Positions 54,595-63,741 of a stretch of 64,000 nucleotides of DNA are shown one piece after another. The stretch's first letter is position 1. The number at the start of each line of letters is the position of its first letter. Origin of the DNA: Pseudoalteromonas sp. CO133X (GTDB lineage Bacteria; Pseudomonadota; Gammaproteobacteria; Enterobacterales; Alteromonadaceae); contig SGPE01000023.1 in assembly GCA_004208945.1 (NCBI GenBank), positions 62,001 through 126,000 of the forward strand. Reading direction: 5' to 3'. Below the pieces are notes generated by a model, which saw nothing but the letters and a program-made list of their open reading frames with translations, was not told where the DNA came from and made no database searches. The translations under genes and the position numbers were made by a program.

Positions 54595-54619
54595 AAAAGC
54601 AGACTTAAAGTCTGCTTTT
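54595..54619. terminator. Terminator after the DUF2726 gene
   Basis: A perfect 11-base-pair stem, aaaagcagact/agtctgctttt (54595-54605, 54609-54619), with a three-base loop; A/T runs on both sides. It ends the minus-strand gene at 54637. Confidence 0.88.
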
Positions 54620-54636
54620 GCCAAAATTATGACACC

Positions 54637-55230
54637 TTATATTTCTGCCAAGGCTGTTGAGTGAGCTTTTGCCTGAGAAGGCGACAACACTGCCGGTTTT
54701 GTTACGCGGTTGCGAGTTGGTCTTAGTGGCGCTGCGCTAGGTTTACCGAGTTTAAACATAATCGCATCACGCACTTCTTTAGGTTGGTAGCCCGCTTTTA
54801 CTTTCATGCGGATATGTGGAATACCTGCTGCTTCAAGTGCACCACTTACAAACCAATCACGCTGCGCTTTGTGTCCATCCTTGTTCGTGTTATTCACAAG
54901 GTCAACTGCGGCAACAATGGTAAGCTTATCTTTATCAATTAAGACATAGTCTAATTGCTTGTTTTTGGCTTTAGTAATTGCAGCACGTTTAGCTTTAGGC
55001 GAAAGCCCTTGTTTGCAGTCAATTAAGTCGATGAGTTTAACACGACTTACAATCTTATATTGATCGCCTACTGCACGTTCAAGGAGGTTTAAAAACGCAC
55101 TCTCTACTTGTGTAAATACACTTTGTTTACGAGTGAAAGGGTATGGGTTTCCGCCATCATCTGTATACTTTGACGCAACAACAGAAGCCCCTACGACTAA
55201 AACTAAAATTGATAATAAAGCGAATTCCAT
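54637..55230 (-). CDS. DUF2726 domain protein, membrane-anchored
   Basis: A 197-residue protein with one N-terminal membrane helix (MEFALLSILVLVVGASVVAS), then a DUF2726 domain (TRKQSVFTQVESAFLNLLERAVGDQYKIVSRVKLIDLI... LDYVLIDKDKLTIVAAVDLVN), which resembles a restriction-endonuclease/topoisomerase-like fold of unknown function. It ends in a basic, Pro/Ala-rich tail. The start is set at the ATG 55230 with GGAG 8 bases upstream; a longer frame to 55275 has no ribosome site. It is a stand-alone gene with its own terminator. Confidence 0.8.
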   Translation of the reverse strand: MEFALLSILVLVVGASVVASKYTDDGGNPYPFTRKQSVFTQVESAFLNLLERAVGDQYKIVSRVKLIDLIDCKQGLSPKAKRAAITKAKNKQLDYVLIDKDKLTIVAAVDLVNNTNKDGHKAQRDWFVSGALEAAGIPHIRMKVKAGYQPKEVRDAIMFKLGKPSAAPLRPTRNRVTKPAVLSPSQAKAHSTALAEI

Positions 55231-55307
55231 CTGGTAACTCCACAACAACAAATTGACACTGAATTGTATTAGCAATTTATGTGCCTAAGTTGTGAGGAGT
55301 TACTGAA

Positions 55308-56240
55308 TTAAGCGGTATATCCGTTAGCAACACCTTTTACCGCAATGGCAACGGCGTCGTGCGCATGCAAAGATTCATAGTGATTAATTTGCAACCAATA
55401 ATCAGCGTAGCTTTGTGCCTCAAGCAGGGCTTTAATTTTGCGGGCAGCGTCTTCACAAAACATCAGGTTTTGACCATTTAAGCGAGCAAATTCTTGCTCA
55501 TCTTCTCGTTTTACGGCTGCTTGTACTGGGGTTTTCAGTTCGCTTTCAATGGCATCTATTAAACCAACAACATCAAAGCTCTCAATGCTGTTATCAAGCT
55601 TTACCTTTACATTGGCAATCGAACGTTGTGAGTGTGGTGTTGCTACTATTCCCTCTGTACTGCCAAGCCACTCATGGACAGCTTGTTTATCAAGTTGACT
55701 GTCAGTAAATTTTTCAGCAAAGGCATTTTGAATTAACTGACGAGCAAGTGCAGCAGAGCATGGGCAAGTTGATGAGTAAGTAACATCAACCATTAATTCA
55801 AAGCTTAAGGTGCCTTGGTTTATTTTTGCTATAAGATGAATAGGGTAGTTTTTCCAGCCTACTTTACCACTTAACAGTGATTTACGACGCAGCGGCAGTT
55901 CAAACTTAAACTCAACTTGTGCACGGTCGCTCAAATCATCATGGCTAGTAATAAAAGCATCGAGTGCTTGTGCTAATGTCTGCGGGTTAACGTGTTGCTC
56001 AGTCGATAAGGTATCAAGCGCCAAAAATAATCGCGACATATGGATGCCTTTGGCATCTTCTTTGTATAAGTTTACAAAAGCACGTGCCTTGGCAATCACA
56101 TTTACAGGGGCAATATTGTGAGATTCAAAAATAAAAGGGAGCTCAATTTCACCCATGCCAACCCAGTCTAATTTACCAGTTTGTAAAGCAGGTGCTGTAT
56201 CAGCAATGTCAGGCATTGTGGTTTGCATGGTTATACTCAT
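55308..56240 (-). CDS. folE2: GTP cyclohydrolase I type 2 (FolE2)
   Basis: A 310-residue FolE2 (COG1469) enzyme, making dihydroneopterin triphosphate from GTP for folate synthesis without the zinc dependence of FolE. The catalytic-loop STCPCSAALARQL is diagnostic, as are HSQRSIANVKVKLD and FVNLYKEDAKGIHMSRLFL. The start is the ATG 56240 (MSITMQTTMPDIADT); the frame extends to 56381, but that part (a hydrophobic AT-rich run) is not enzyme-like. I see no obvious Zur site upstream. Confidence 0.93.
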   Translation of the reverse strand: MSITMQTTMPDIADTAPALQTGKLDWVGMGEIELPFIFESHNIAPVNVIAKARAFVNLYKEDAKGIHMSRLFLALDTLSTEQHVNPQTLAQALDAFITSHDDLSDRAQVEFKFELPLRRKSLLSGKVGWKNYPIHLIAKINQGTLSFELMVDVTYSSTCPCSAALARQLIQNAFAEKFTDSQLDKQAVHEWLGSTEGIVATPHSQRSIANVKVKLDNSIESFDVVGLIDAIESELKTPVQAAVKREDEQEFARLNGQNLMFCEDAARKIKALLEAQSYADYWLQINHYESLHAHDAVAIAVKGVANGYTA

Positions 56241-56402
56241 TTCTTTGCAGTTATTAAAGCGCGGTAGTTTACATGAAAAAATATAAAAAATCGGCGTTGA
56301 TGAAAAAATTCTGTGTTTATCGCACAATATGAATATTTCTAAAGGAATAGTGGTAAAATTAACTATGCTGTTTTTTTTCAATTATGTGCCTAAGCTTTAT
56401 CT

Positions 56403-58730
56403 ATGATTGATTCGTCTTTGAGTCCGTGGGCTCGCACACTCTCAAGCTTGATCTCCAAATATGGTGAGTTTAAAACTGCCGCAGTTTGTTATGCCTTATT
56501 GTTAGTCATGTCATTAATTCTGTCATGTATGTTTTATTACGTGGCAGTGGGCACAGTTACCTTGGTTGATGTTCTTGCAGTGATGTTTTTTACCGCAGTC
56601 GTATCGCCACTTTTAATTTCTGTATTATTAAACTCGATCCGTCAATTAGAAGCCTCTTACAGTTATTTAGATAGTGCAACTAAGCAAGAAAAGCTGTTAA
56701 ACCAAACACTAAAAGACAATATCAGTCGCTTAAATGAAGAGATTGATGAACGTAAAATGGCTTTTCATGCAAAGCACAGAGCAATTGAAGAGCTAAGGCG
56801 TGAAATCGCAGAACGTAAAAAAACACAGCAAGAGCTGGCACAGCAAGGGATGTTACTACGCTCAATCGTCGACTCCTCTCCCGATTTATTTTATTACCGC
56901 GACAACAATGGTGTTTTTGCAGGCTGTAATAAAATGTTTGAACAAGTGATGGGTAAAAGTAGTGAAGAGTTAATAGGGAAGAGCGTTGAAGAAATCTACC
57001 CTAGTGATTACCTTCCTGAAGTGCTGTGTACAGATAAAAAGGTAGCACAAACTCACCAAGCACTTACCTTGGATGTTGAATACCCTGTGGATGGTGAAAA
57101 ACGCTGGTTTGAGATGCGTAAGTTACCGTTTATCAATGAAAAGGGGGAGTACATTGGTTTGCTCGCTTTCGGCCGTGATATTACTAGCCGTAAAGAGGCT
57201 GCTCAAGCACTTGAAGCGGCATATAAAGATAAAGGGAAATTTATTGCCACCTTAAGTCATGAGCTAAGAACTCCCTTAAACGGTATCGTTGGTTTAACCC
57301 GTATGTTACTTGATACTGAGCTCGATAAGCAGCAGCGTAGCTGGTGTAATACAGTTTTTTCTAGTGCCGAAACGCTTGGTAATATCTTTAATGATATTAT
57401 TGACTTAGACAAAATTGATCGTGAGCAATTAGATATTGTCACGGACTCTGTGAATGTCGCTGACTTTATCAACGATGTAGTGAATTTTGCAGGCCTTATT
57501 GCTGAGCAAAAAGGGCTTGAGTTTAATATCAAACGTAAAGGCACGCTGGATGTTTATGCGTCGCTCGACCCAACTCGCTTACGCCAGGTTGTTTGGAATT
57601 TAATTAATAACGCTGTGAAGTTTACTCAGCAAGGTCATGTTGAGCTTGAGTGCCGCCGTGAAAACCGCCCCGATGGTCCTTGGCTTGTTATGCGAGTCAC
57701 TGATACTGGGCAAGGGATCCCACGAGAGCAACTACATCGTATTTTTGATATGTATTATAAAGCACCAGATGTGAATGGTACCAATGCCATTGGCTCTGGC
57801 ATTGGGCTAGCGGTAACGAAAGCACTTGTAACTGCAATGAAAGGCGAAATTCACGTGAGTAGTACAGAGGGCGAGGGAAGTGTATTTGTTGTGGAAATAC
57901 CGCTTAAGCTTTGTATTGCACCGACAGAGAAAAGCTATGCCGTGCGTAGTTTAAATATTTTATTGGTTGAGGATGTTCCTCTTAATGCTGAAATTGCCAC
58001 TAACTTACTTGAGCAACGAGGGCATGAGGTTATTTGGGCGGAAACCGGTGAAGATGCATTGTCGTTCGTTTATACCGAAGATGATTTAGATCTCGTATTA
58101 CTTGATATGCAGTTACCAGACATTAATGGTGACGAAGTAGCTCGCCAAATCCGTGAGGATGAACATTTTGATGGCCTGCCTATAGTCGCGTTGACTGCAA
58201 ACGTTCGTAGTGCTGAAGAAGAGCTTGCAGGTATTAACATTCAAGGGGCACTCGCTAAGCCTATCAACACCACTAAACTTGATAAAATGCTCGGTGAGCT
58301 ATTTGATATTAAGCAGCAACAAAACTGTCAGCCTGAGCCAATCAAAGCCGTGACTAAAAAAGACTTATCGGGTATTCGCGTTGAGCTTCTCGATATAGAA
58401 ACCATTGAGGACTTTGTTGGTTCAATGGGTTTAGTTATCTTTAATCGTAGCTGTGAGTTATTCAATAAGTTGAACCCGCAGTATCAAACAGAGCTTGCAG
58501 ATGCTTTGGCATCAGATGATAGAGAAGAGTATAAGTCTGTTGCCCATAAACTAAAAGGTGCGGCTGGCTCTGTGGGCTTAAATGATGTGCAGTTACACGC
58601 GAAGAAGATGGAGCACGGTGCGCTTGAACAAAGTAGTGAAGAGTTACAACAGTGGCTGGATGTTTTAGCAGCTAAAATAAATGAAGGGCGTGACGCCCTC
58701 CAATCATTTTTACAACAGTTAGAAAGTTAA
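56403..58730 (+). CDS. arcB: ArcB, hybrid sensor kinase for redox control
   Basis: A 775-residue tripartite kinase, almost the same length as E. coli ArcB (778). Order: two membrane helices (about 25-50, 54-78) with a short periplasmic loop, coiled linker (80-150), PAS domain (about 150-262), histidine kinase with LSHELRTPLNG (H286), ATP site (NLINNAVKF, DTGQGI, GSGIGLAV), receiver domain with D568 (LVLLDMQLPD), and HPt domain with H715 (AHKLKGAAGSVGL). It phosphorylates ArcA under reduced respiratory conditions. It is convergent with arcA, with only 6 bases between stop codons. Confidence 0.94.
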   Translation: MIDSSLSPWARTLSSLISKYGEFKTAAVCYALLLVMSLILSCMFYYVAVGTVTLVDVLAVMFFTAVVSPLLISVLLNSIRQLEASYSYLDSATKQEKLLNQTLKDNISRLNEEIDERKMAFHAKHRAIEELRREIAERKKTQQELAQQGMLLRSIVDSSPDLFYYRDNNGVFAGCNKMFEQVMGKSSEELIGKSVEEIYPSDYLPEVLCTDKKVAQTHQALTLDVEYPVDGEKRWFEMRKLPFINEKGEYIGLLAFGRDITSRKEAAQALEAAYKDKGKFIATLSHELRTPLNGIVGLTRMLLDTELDKQQRSWCNTVFSSAETLGNIFNDIIDLDKIDREQLDIVTDSVNVADFINDVVNFAGLIAEQKGLEFNIKRKGTLDVYASLDPTRLRQVVWNLINNAVKFTQQGHVELECRRENRPDGPWLVMRVTDTGQGIPREQLHRIFDMYYKAPDVNGTNAIGSGIGLAVTKALVTAMKGEIHVSSTEGEGSVFVVEIPLKLCIAPTEKSYAVRSLNILLVEDVPLNAEIATNLLEQRGHEVIWAETGEDALSFVYTEDDLDLVLLDMQLPDINGDEVARQIREDEHFDGLPIVALTANVRSAEEELAGINIQGALAKPINTTKLDKMLGELFDIKQQQNCQPEPIKAVTKKDLSGIRVELLDIETIEDFVGSMGLVIFNRSCELFNKLNPQYQTELADALASDDREEYKSVAHKLKGAAGSVGLNDVQLHAKKMEHGALEQSSEELQQWLDVLAAKINEGRDALQSFLQQLES

Positions 58731-58736
58731 TTCTAA

Positions 58737-59453
58737 TTAGCTGTCGATTTTACCAATGAAGCGATAGCCTTCACCATGGATGGTGCTAATAAGCTCAGAT
58801 GTGCTGTTATCGCTTTCAAAGTGTTTTCTGATACGACGAATAGTAACGTCTACAGTACGGTCATTAGCACGCAGCTCACGACCTGTCATGTGCTTAATAA
58901 GTTGCTCACGGCTGAAGATACGACCAGGAGAGTCAAGCATTAGACGCAGTGCACGGTATTCACCTTTAGGTAAACGTTTAGCATCACCACTTGGCGATGT
59001 TAAACAACGGCTGTTTTCATCAAGTTCCCAACCGTTAAATGTAATCACACCATTTGTTTCAAGGTTTGTTTCTTCACCACCAAGCGCTGTACGTGTAATA
59101 AGGTTACGCGCACGAATTGTTAATTCGCGTGGGTTGAATGGTTTTGTGATGTAATCATCAGCACCAATCTCAAGACCTAAGATGCGGTCAACGTCGTTGT
59201 CACGACCAGTTAAGAAAATTAGACCAACGTTGCGTTTTTGGCGTAGCTCACGTGCTAAAATTAGCCCGTTTTTACCTGGCAGATTGATGTCCATAACTAC
59301 AAGGTTCACATCATCATTATTTGTAAGCTTGTCATGCATATCATCGCCATCAATGGCTTCAATAACTTTGTAACCTTCAGCTTCAAATAAACTAACGAGG
59401 TTTAGTCGAGTTACGTCTTCATCCTCTACGATCAGAATGACTGGCGTTTGCAT
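58737..59453 (-). CDS. arcA: ArcA, response regulator for redox control
   Basis: A 238-residue OmpR-family regulator. The receiver has the phospho-acceptor D55 ([14 protein letters not shown]), [37 protein letters not shown] (a stretch nearly identical to E. coli ArcA), and the C-terminal winged helix has KMTGREL-like [27 protein letters not shown] and IHGEGYRF. It is the partner of ArcB encoded convergently next door; in E. coli the two genes lie far apart. No hairpin terminator fits between the two genes. Confidence 0.96.
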   Translation of the reverse strand: MQTPVILIVEDEDVTRLNLVSLFEAEGYKVIEAIDGDDMHDKLTNNDDVNLVVMDINLPGKNGLILARELRQKRNVGLIFLTGRDNDVDRILGLEIGADDYITKPFNPRELTIRARNLITRTALGGEETNLETNGVITFNGWELDENSRCLTSPSGDAKRLPKGEYRALRLMLDSPGRIFSREQLIKHMTGRELRANDRTVDVTIRRIRKHFESDNSTSELISTIHGEGYRFIGKIDS

Positions 59454-59558
59454 TGTATATTAACCTTTTCGGAAATTTTATTTACAAAAATTCGGTATTA
59501 CCAAGCAAAACCGAATACTAGAGATTATAGGATTAGATCCAATTGTTAACAAGTAAAA

Positions 59559-60077
59559 TCAATTTGGATAAAACTTAGCCATAGCTAACAATCGAGATTG
59601 CACTTTAAAGTTTTGCTGCAATACGTGCTGCTTATTGATATACAGTCGGATTTTATTTCCTTCTTGAACCAGAGAGGCTATACCGCCGTTTTCTAAAAAA
59701 CTGATACTTTCACCTATGGTTAAAGTATCCAATGAAATTGTATCGGTCCAAAGTGGAAGTATATCATTTTCTAATGTTTCATCAACGTATGTGATATCAC
59801 AAACCTGAGAAAGTTCAGAAATTTGCTGACTTTTTTTCACTAAAATAACCTTGATTGGTTTTTTGTTAATTTGCAGTTCATTTCTATCTTTTAGGAACGC
59901 ACCTGGTCCGTACTCTAAGTCATAAAAACAAAATGAAATAGGGCGGGTTATATCATCGTGGGTAAACTCGACAAACTTTGCAATCTGAAACAAAAAAGCA
60001 GATTTAACTTGATCAGGAGATTTAGCAAAAACCGACCACGATGAAAACAGCAGCAATATAAAAACAATACTTCTCAT
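59559..60077 (-). CDS. YfiR-family periplasmic protein
   Basis: A 172-residue exported protein of the YfiR/DUF4154 family. It has a signal peptide (MRSIVFILLLFSSWSVFA) and the family opening KSPDQVKSAFLFQIAKFVEF, with two cysteines (C50, C93 in the precursor) that could form a disulfide. In Pseudomonas YfiR represses the membrane diguanylate cyclase YfiN from the periplasm. Here it overlaps, by 4 bases, a histidine kinase with a YfiN-like sensor, so it may gate that kinase instead. Confidence 0.85.
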   Translation of the reverse strand: MRSIVFILLLFSSWSVFAKSPDQVKSAFLFQIAKFVEFTHDDITRPISFCFYDLEYGPGAFLKDRNELQINKKPIKVILVKKSQQISELSQVCDITYVDETLENDILPLWTDTISLDTLTIGESISFLENGGIASLVQEGNKIRLYINKQHVLQQNFKVQSRLLAMAKFYPN

Positions 60078-61699
60078 CGTATTCCACCTTCATTCATTGG
60101 TAAGGTGATAATGAAGTGTGCCCCATCTTGCGCTAACTCGTCATACACAATACTGCCACCAAGCGCTTGAGTGACTAAATTGTAAACTAAATGCATGCCT
60201 AAACCACTGCCACCTTCACCACGCTTAGTGGTAACGAATGGATCGAAAATACGTTTTTTTACTGACTTCTCAACACCGATACCATTATCAAAATAATGAA
60301 TAGTGAAGTTTGATTCATTCTTTTGTACGTTAAAGGTGATTTCGTTGTCTTTATCATCATTAAATGCGTGAATCACAGAGTTACTTAGGAGTTGCTGTAA
60401 AACTTGCTGTAAGGGCCCTGATTTGGTTTCTATATTCAGGTCTTTGTCACAGTTTATTGTTATGTTAGGGTTGCGGTACTGTATTTCTGAACGCATAGAA
60501 AGCACCACATCACTTAATAAGTTATTAAGATTAACTTGTGAGGTACTCTCACTATCTTGATTCACTGCGACCTTTTTAAAGCTTGAAACAAGTTCTGCTG
60601 CTCGATTCAGGTTTCGATAAATGAGATCGAGGTTTTCAATGCCATCGTCAATAAAACGCTTTAAGTGAGTTGAGGTTAAGGTTTTTTGTTCAAACTGTGT
60701 ACAAATTTCTGCAAGTTTATCGCGTAATAGGGTGGAACCGGTTATACCTAGTCCAATAGGGGTATTTACCTCATGGGCAACACCCGCAACCATTTGTCCA
60801 AGCGAAGCCATTTTTTCATTTTCAACAATTTGGTTTTGATACTGGTGCATTCTTTCTAGGGTATTAAGAAGCTCTTGATTTGCCTCGCGTAGGGCTATTG
60901 TTCGTTGGTTAACTTTTTCTTCGAGGCTTTGGTTGAGCTGCTTTATTTCTTGCTTATCTTTTTCATGACGTTCAATTTGCTTTTGTGTGCGCGCAAGCAT
61001 GATATTTAAGCTAGCAGCAAGTTGATTTATTTCATCGATATTTGTCTTTTTCGCCCGTGTTTCGTAATTATGGTTCTTTGACACATCTTGCAGTAACACA
61101 CTGAGCTCGTCGATTGGGTTAGCAATACGTCTTTGAATCTGGCGCGCGACAAAGTACACCAACACTAAGACAAAAAGTATCAGAAAAATATCAATAATGA
61201 TTTTTCTGTTGATGTATTGGTTTAATCTGTCTAACCCACCTCGAACATACACGTAGCCTATGGTGTTGCCTTCGTAAACGATGGGGGTGATAAGCTCAAT
61301 GACCTTATCTTTTATATGAGGCTCTAATAGTTCATTTATGCTGCTGACTTTAATGGGCACTGGCGGCGTTTTGCTGGCATTAAAGCTACTAAAGAAGACG
61401 GGCTCGTTAGATAACTCATCAATAGAGTAAATATGGATATTTTTGATTAATGGAACAGACTCAAATGACTTTAAGCGTTCAGTTTCTGTGTCATTATCGT
61501 CGAATAGCACAGTCACTTGGGCATTATAAGAGACAATCTTCGAGAGGATCGTTATTTTATCAATAATAAGGCTTTTTTGTTCTTTAACATCAAGATAAGT
61601 CGAAATTGAGATCGACAATGACAAGCATAATGCTGTGACTAACATAACGGCATTAGTCAATGCTTTACGAATACTTGTTTGTCTTTTGAATATTGACAT
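60074..61699 (-). CDS. Sensor histidine kinase with YfiN-like (CHASE8) periplasmic domain
   Basis: A 541-residue kinase. Order: membrane helix 16-36, periplasmic domain 37-167 of the CHASE8/YfiN type (ILSKIVSYNAQVTVLFDDNDTETERLKSF, IHIYSID), membrane helix 168-186, HAMP (about 187-240), a coiled coil (240-300), then histidine kinase with H309 (GVAHEVNTPIGLGI) and ATP-binding motifs (QQLLSNSVIHAF, YFDNGIGV, GGSGLGMHLVYNLV). It has neither receiver nor GGDEF domain. No response regulator gene is adjacent. YfiR follows and is translationally coupled. Confidence 0.9.
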   Translation of the reverse strand: MSIFKRQTSIRKALTNAVMLVTALCLSLSISISTYLDVKEQKSLIIDKITILSKIVSYNAQVTVLFDDNDTETERLKSFESVPLIKNIHIYSIDELSNEPVFFSSFNASKTPPVPIKVSSINELLEPHIKDKVIELITPIVYEGNTIGYVYVRGGLDRLNQYINRKIIIDIFLILFVLVLVYFVARQIQRRIANPIDELSVLLQDVSKNHNYETRAKKTNIDEINQLAASLNIMLARTQKQIERHEKDKQEIKQLNQSLEEKVNQRTIALREANQELLNTLERMHQYQNQIVENEKMASLGQMVAGVAHEVNTPIGLGITGSTLLRDKLAEICTQFEQKTLTSTHLKRFIDDGIENLDLIYRNLNRAAELVSSFKKVAVNQDSESTSQVNLNNLLSDVVLSMRSEIQYRNPNITINCDKDLNIETKSGPLQQVLQQLLSNSVIHAFNDDKDNEITFNVQKNESNFTIHYFDNGIGVEKSVKKRIFDPFVTTKRGEGGSGLGMHLVYNLVTQALGGSIVYDELAQDGAHFIITLPMNEGGIR

Positions 61700-61821
61700 A
61701 TGCCTTATTAAGCCAATCTTTTTTATATTATTAGTAACTGTTTAGTCTAGCAAAGACAATAGAAAGTAACTAAATATTAGGAAAAATATTTAGTCACGGA
61801 ATAGGCTATTAGGCATTTTTG

Positions 61822-62850
61822 CTACTTAGCAGAGTAAACGGCAAATTTGGTATTCTTAAAATCTGTGTTGAAACTAGCAAACTGCGCCTCGAGGATGGGC
61901 GGGTATTTTAAAAAGCTATTAGCAACAATCGTTAATGAACCTTGCTTGGTTAGGTGTTGTTTAGCATTAGCTAAAAATGCTTCGGCAATACTGTAATCTG
62001 TGGCGATACCTGTATGGAATGGCGGGTTGCTGATGATTAAATCAAATTTGCCACTAATATTTTCAAGGCCATCACTTAATAAAGCTTCACCTTTGAGGTT
62101 ATTTAGCGCAAGCGTTTGCTCAGTGGCATAAGTTGCCAGCGCACTTACATCGCTACACACAAATTCAAGTTCAGGCTGCTTGAGTCCTAAGTAAGTAGCA
62201 ATAACACCTGCACCACACGCGAAGTCGAGCACTTTACCCGTGTTAATATGAGGCGCATTATTAAGAAGTACTGCTGTACCCACATCAAGTGCACCGTGGT
62301 TAAATACCCCAGGCACGCTAATAGCTGTAAATTCTAGATCGTTTGTTTTGACTTGGAATTGTTTGTGATAACGGCTGATATCAAAGCTATTGTTTAGCGT
62401 AAGCTCAGAAAATAGATACAAAATGCAGTGTTTGGCACTGTCGATTTTGTTACTAAAGCCAGAGTAGTCTTTTAATTGCTTTTCTGCTGATTTAACGCCG
62501 CTTTTATTTTCACCTACCACAAACAACTGGGCATCTTGGTGACATACAGCACGAATGTTATCAAGGCACATTAGTGCTTCAGGCTTCGCCTTTGGATAAT
62601 AGTAGATAACTAAATCATAGTTGCCATTGGGAATAGTGTGATCAACCACGGCATGTACACCGGCAATTTTGCTGGCATACATGGCATTAGCGTGATTATA
62701 ACTGAACGCAGTAATTTTGGCGTCAGGGTTTAGCGCTGTAAGCTCGCGTAAAAAGCCATCTTGCTCGAAGTTAACCACTAAAATGGACTTTCCAACAAGC
62801 TCGTCTTCATTTCGAAGCAATAATAAACTTGGGTTGGTTAACTTGCTCAT
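61822..62850 (-). CDS. rsmC: 16S rRNA m2G1207 methyltransferase RsmC
   Basis: A 342-residue methyltransferase with the duplicated RsmC arrangement: a degenerate N-terminal methyltransferase-like half, and a catalytic C-terminal half with the SAM motif (VLDFACGAGVIATYLG) and the base-methylating NPPFHTG motif. It modifies G1207 of 16S rRNA. The start MSKLTNPSLLLLRN and length match the enteric protein. It is 17 bases downstream of trmB on the same strand. Confidence 0.93.
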   Translation of the reverse strand: MSKLTNPSLLLLRNEDELVGKSILVVNFEQDGFLRELTALNPDAKITAFSYNHANAMYASKIAGVHAVVDHTIPNGNYDLVIYYYPKAKPEALMCLDNIRAVCHQDAQLFVVGENKSGVKSAEKQLKDYSGFSNKIDSAKHCILYLFSELTLNNSFDISRYHKQFQVKTNDLEFTAISVPGVFNHGALDVGTAVLLNNAPHINTGKVLDFACGAGVIATYLGLKQPELEFVCSDVSALATYATEQTLALNNLKGEALLSDGLENISGKFDLIISNPPFHTGIATDYSIAEAFLANAKQHLTKQGSLTIVANSFLKYPPILEAQFASFNTDFKNTKFAVYSAK

Positions 62851-62867
62851 GCTGCTTTTACCTTATA

Positions 62868-63593
62868 TTACTTTGTACGCTCAAACATTAGATCCCACAC
62901 GCCGTGACCTAAACGGTGACCGCGTTGCTCAAATTTCGTCAACGGACGAGAATCTGGGCGAGGAACATAATCATTCGTGTCTGATTGGTTTTTGTAACCT
63001 TCAGCAACCTGCATTACTTCAAGCATATGCTCCGCATAGTTTTCCCAGTCAGTTGCCATGTGAAAAACACCACCAATTTTTAATTTGCTACGTAATTTTT
63101 GTGCAAATTCAGCCTGTACGATACGACGCTTGTGGTGACGTTTTTTGTGCCATGGATCAGGGAAGAATAACTGCAACTTAGCTAAGCTTTCATCAGCGAT
63201 ACAATCGGCCAATACTTCAACCGCATCGTGCTCGAATACGCGTAAATTAGTAATACCGGCTTCGTCAGCATCCATTAAACAAGCGCCAACACCTGGACGG
63301 TGTACTTCAATACCAATGAAGTTAAGTTCTGGAGCGTTTTTAGCCATTTCAACCAGTGACTTACCCATACCAAAGCCGATTTCTAGCACGACGTCATTAT
63401 TGTTACCAAATACATCTTTAAAATCGAGCATGCCATTTTTGTGCTCAAGGCCCATTGTTGGCCAACACTTTTCGATGGCGGCTGCTTGGCCTTTTGTTAG
63501 GCGACCTTCGCGCTTAACGAAACTACGAATTGTGCGGATATATTTACCCTCTTGCTTTGCTTGCTCGAGGTTTGGGTTACTTGAGTCACTCAT
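62868..63593 (-). CDS. trmB: tRNA (guanine-N7-)-methyltransferase TrmB
   Basis: A 241-residue enzyme that methylates G46 of tRNA. SAM-binding [15 protein letters not shown] and the substrate motif [15 protein letters not shown] are the family signatures; the N-terminal [18 protein letters not shown] is also typical. It is the first gene of the trmB-rsmC pair and divergent from mutY, the common arrangement in related gammaproteobacteria. Confidence 0.96.
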   Translation of the reverse strand: MSDSSNPNLEQAKQEGKYIRTIRSFVKREGRLTKGQAAAIEKCWPTMGLEHKNGMLDFKDVFGNNNDVVLEIGFGMGKSLVEMAKNAPELNFIGIEVHRPGVGACLMDADEAGITNLRVFEHDAVEVLADCIADESLAKLQLFFPDPWHKKRHHKRRIVQAEFAQKLRSKLKIGGVFHMATDWENYAEHMLEVMQVAEGYKNQSDTNDYVPRPDSRPLTKFEQRGHRLGHGVWDLMFERTK

Positions 63594-63741
63594 ATATTTT
63601 GGCCTGATAAAAACACTGACTATAGAAAAAGGTTGCGTATTATCCCTGACCTGCGCCTTGAGTACAAGCTTTTAGCTTGCTTGGCCTAACTAACTGCAAT
63701 AGACTGAGCCGCAATGAGCTTCAGCAAGTAAAGATGTTATT

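Noticed and set aside
62717..63181. 154-codon open frame antisense to rsmC and trmB
   Set aside because: Shadow of two conserved genes; no recognisable product.
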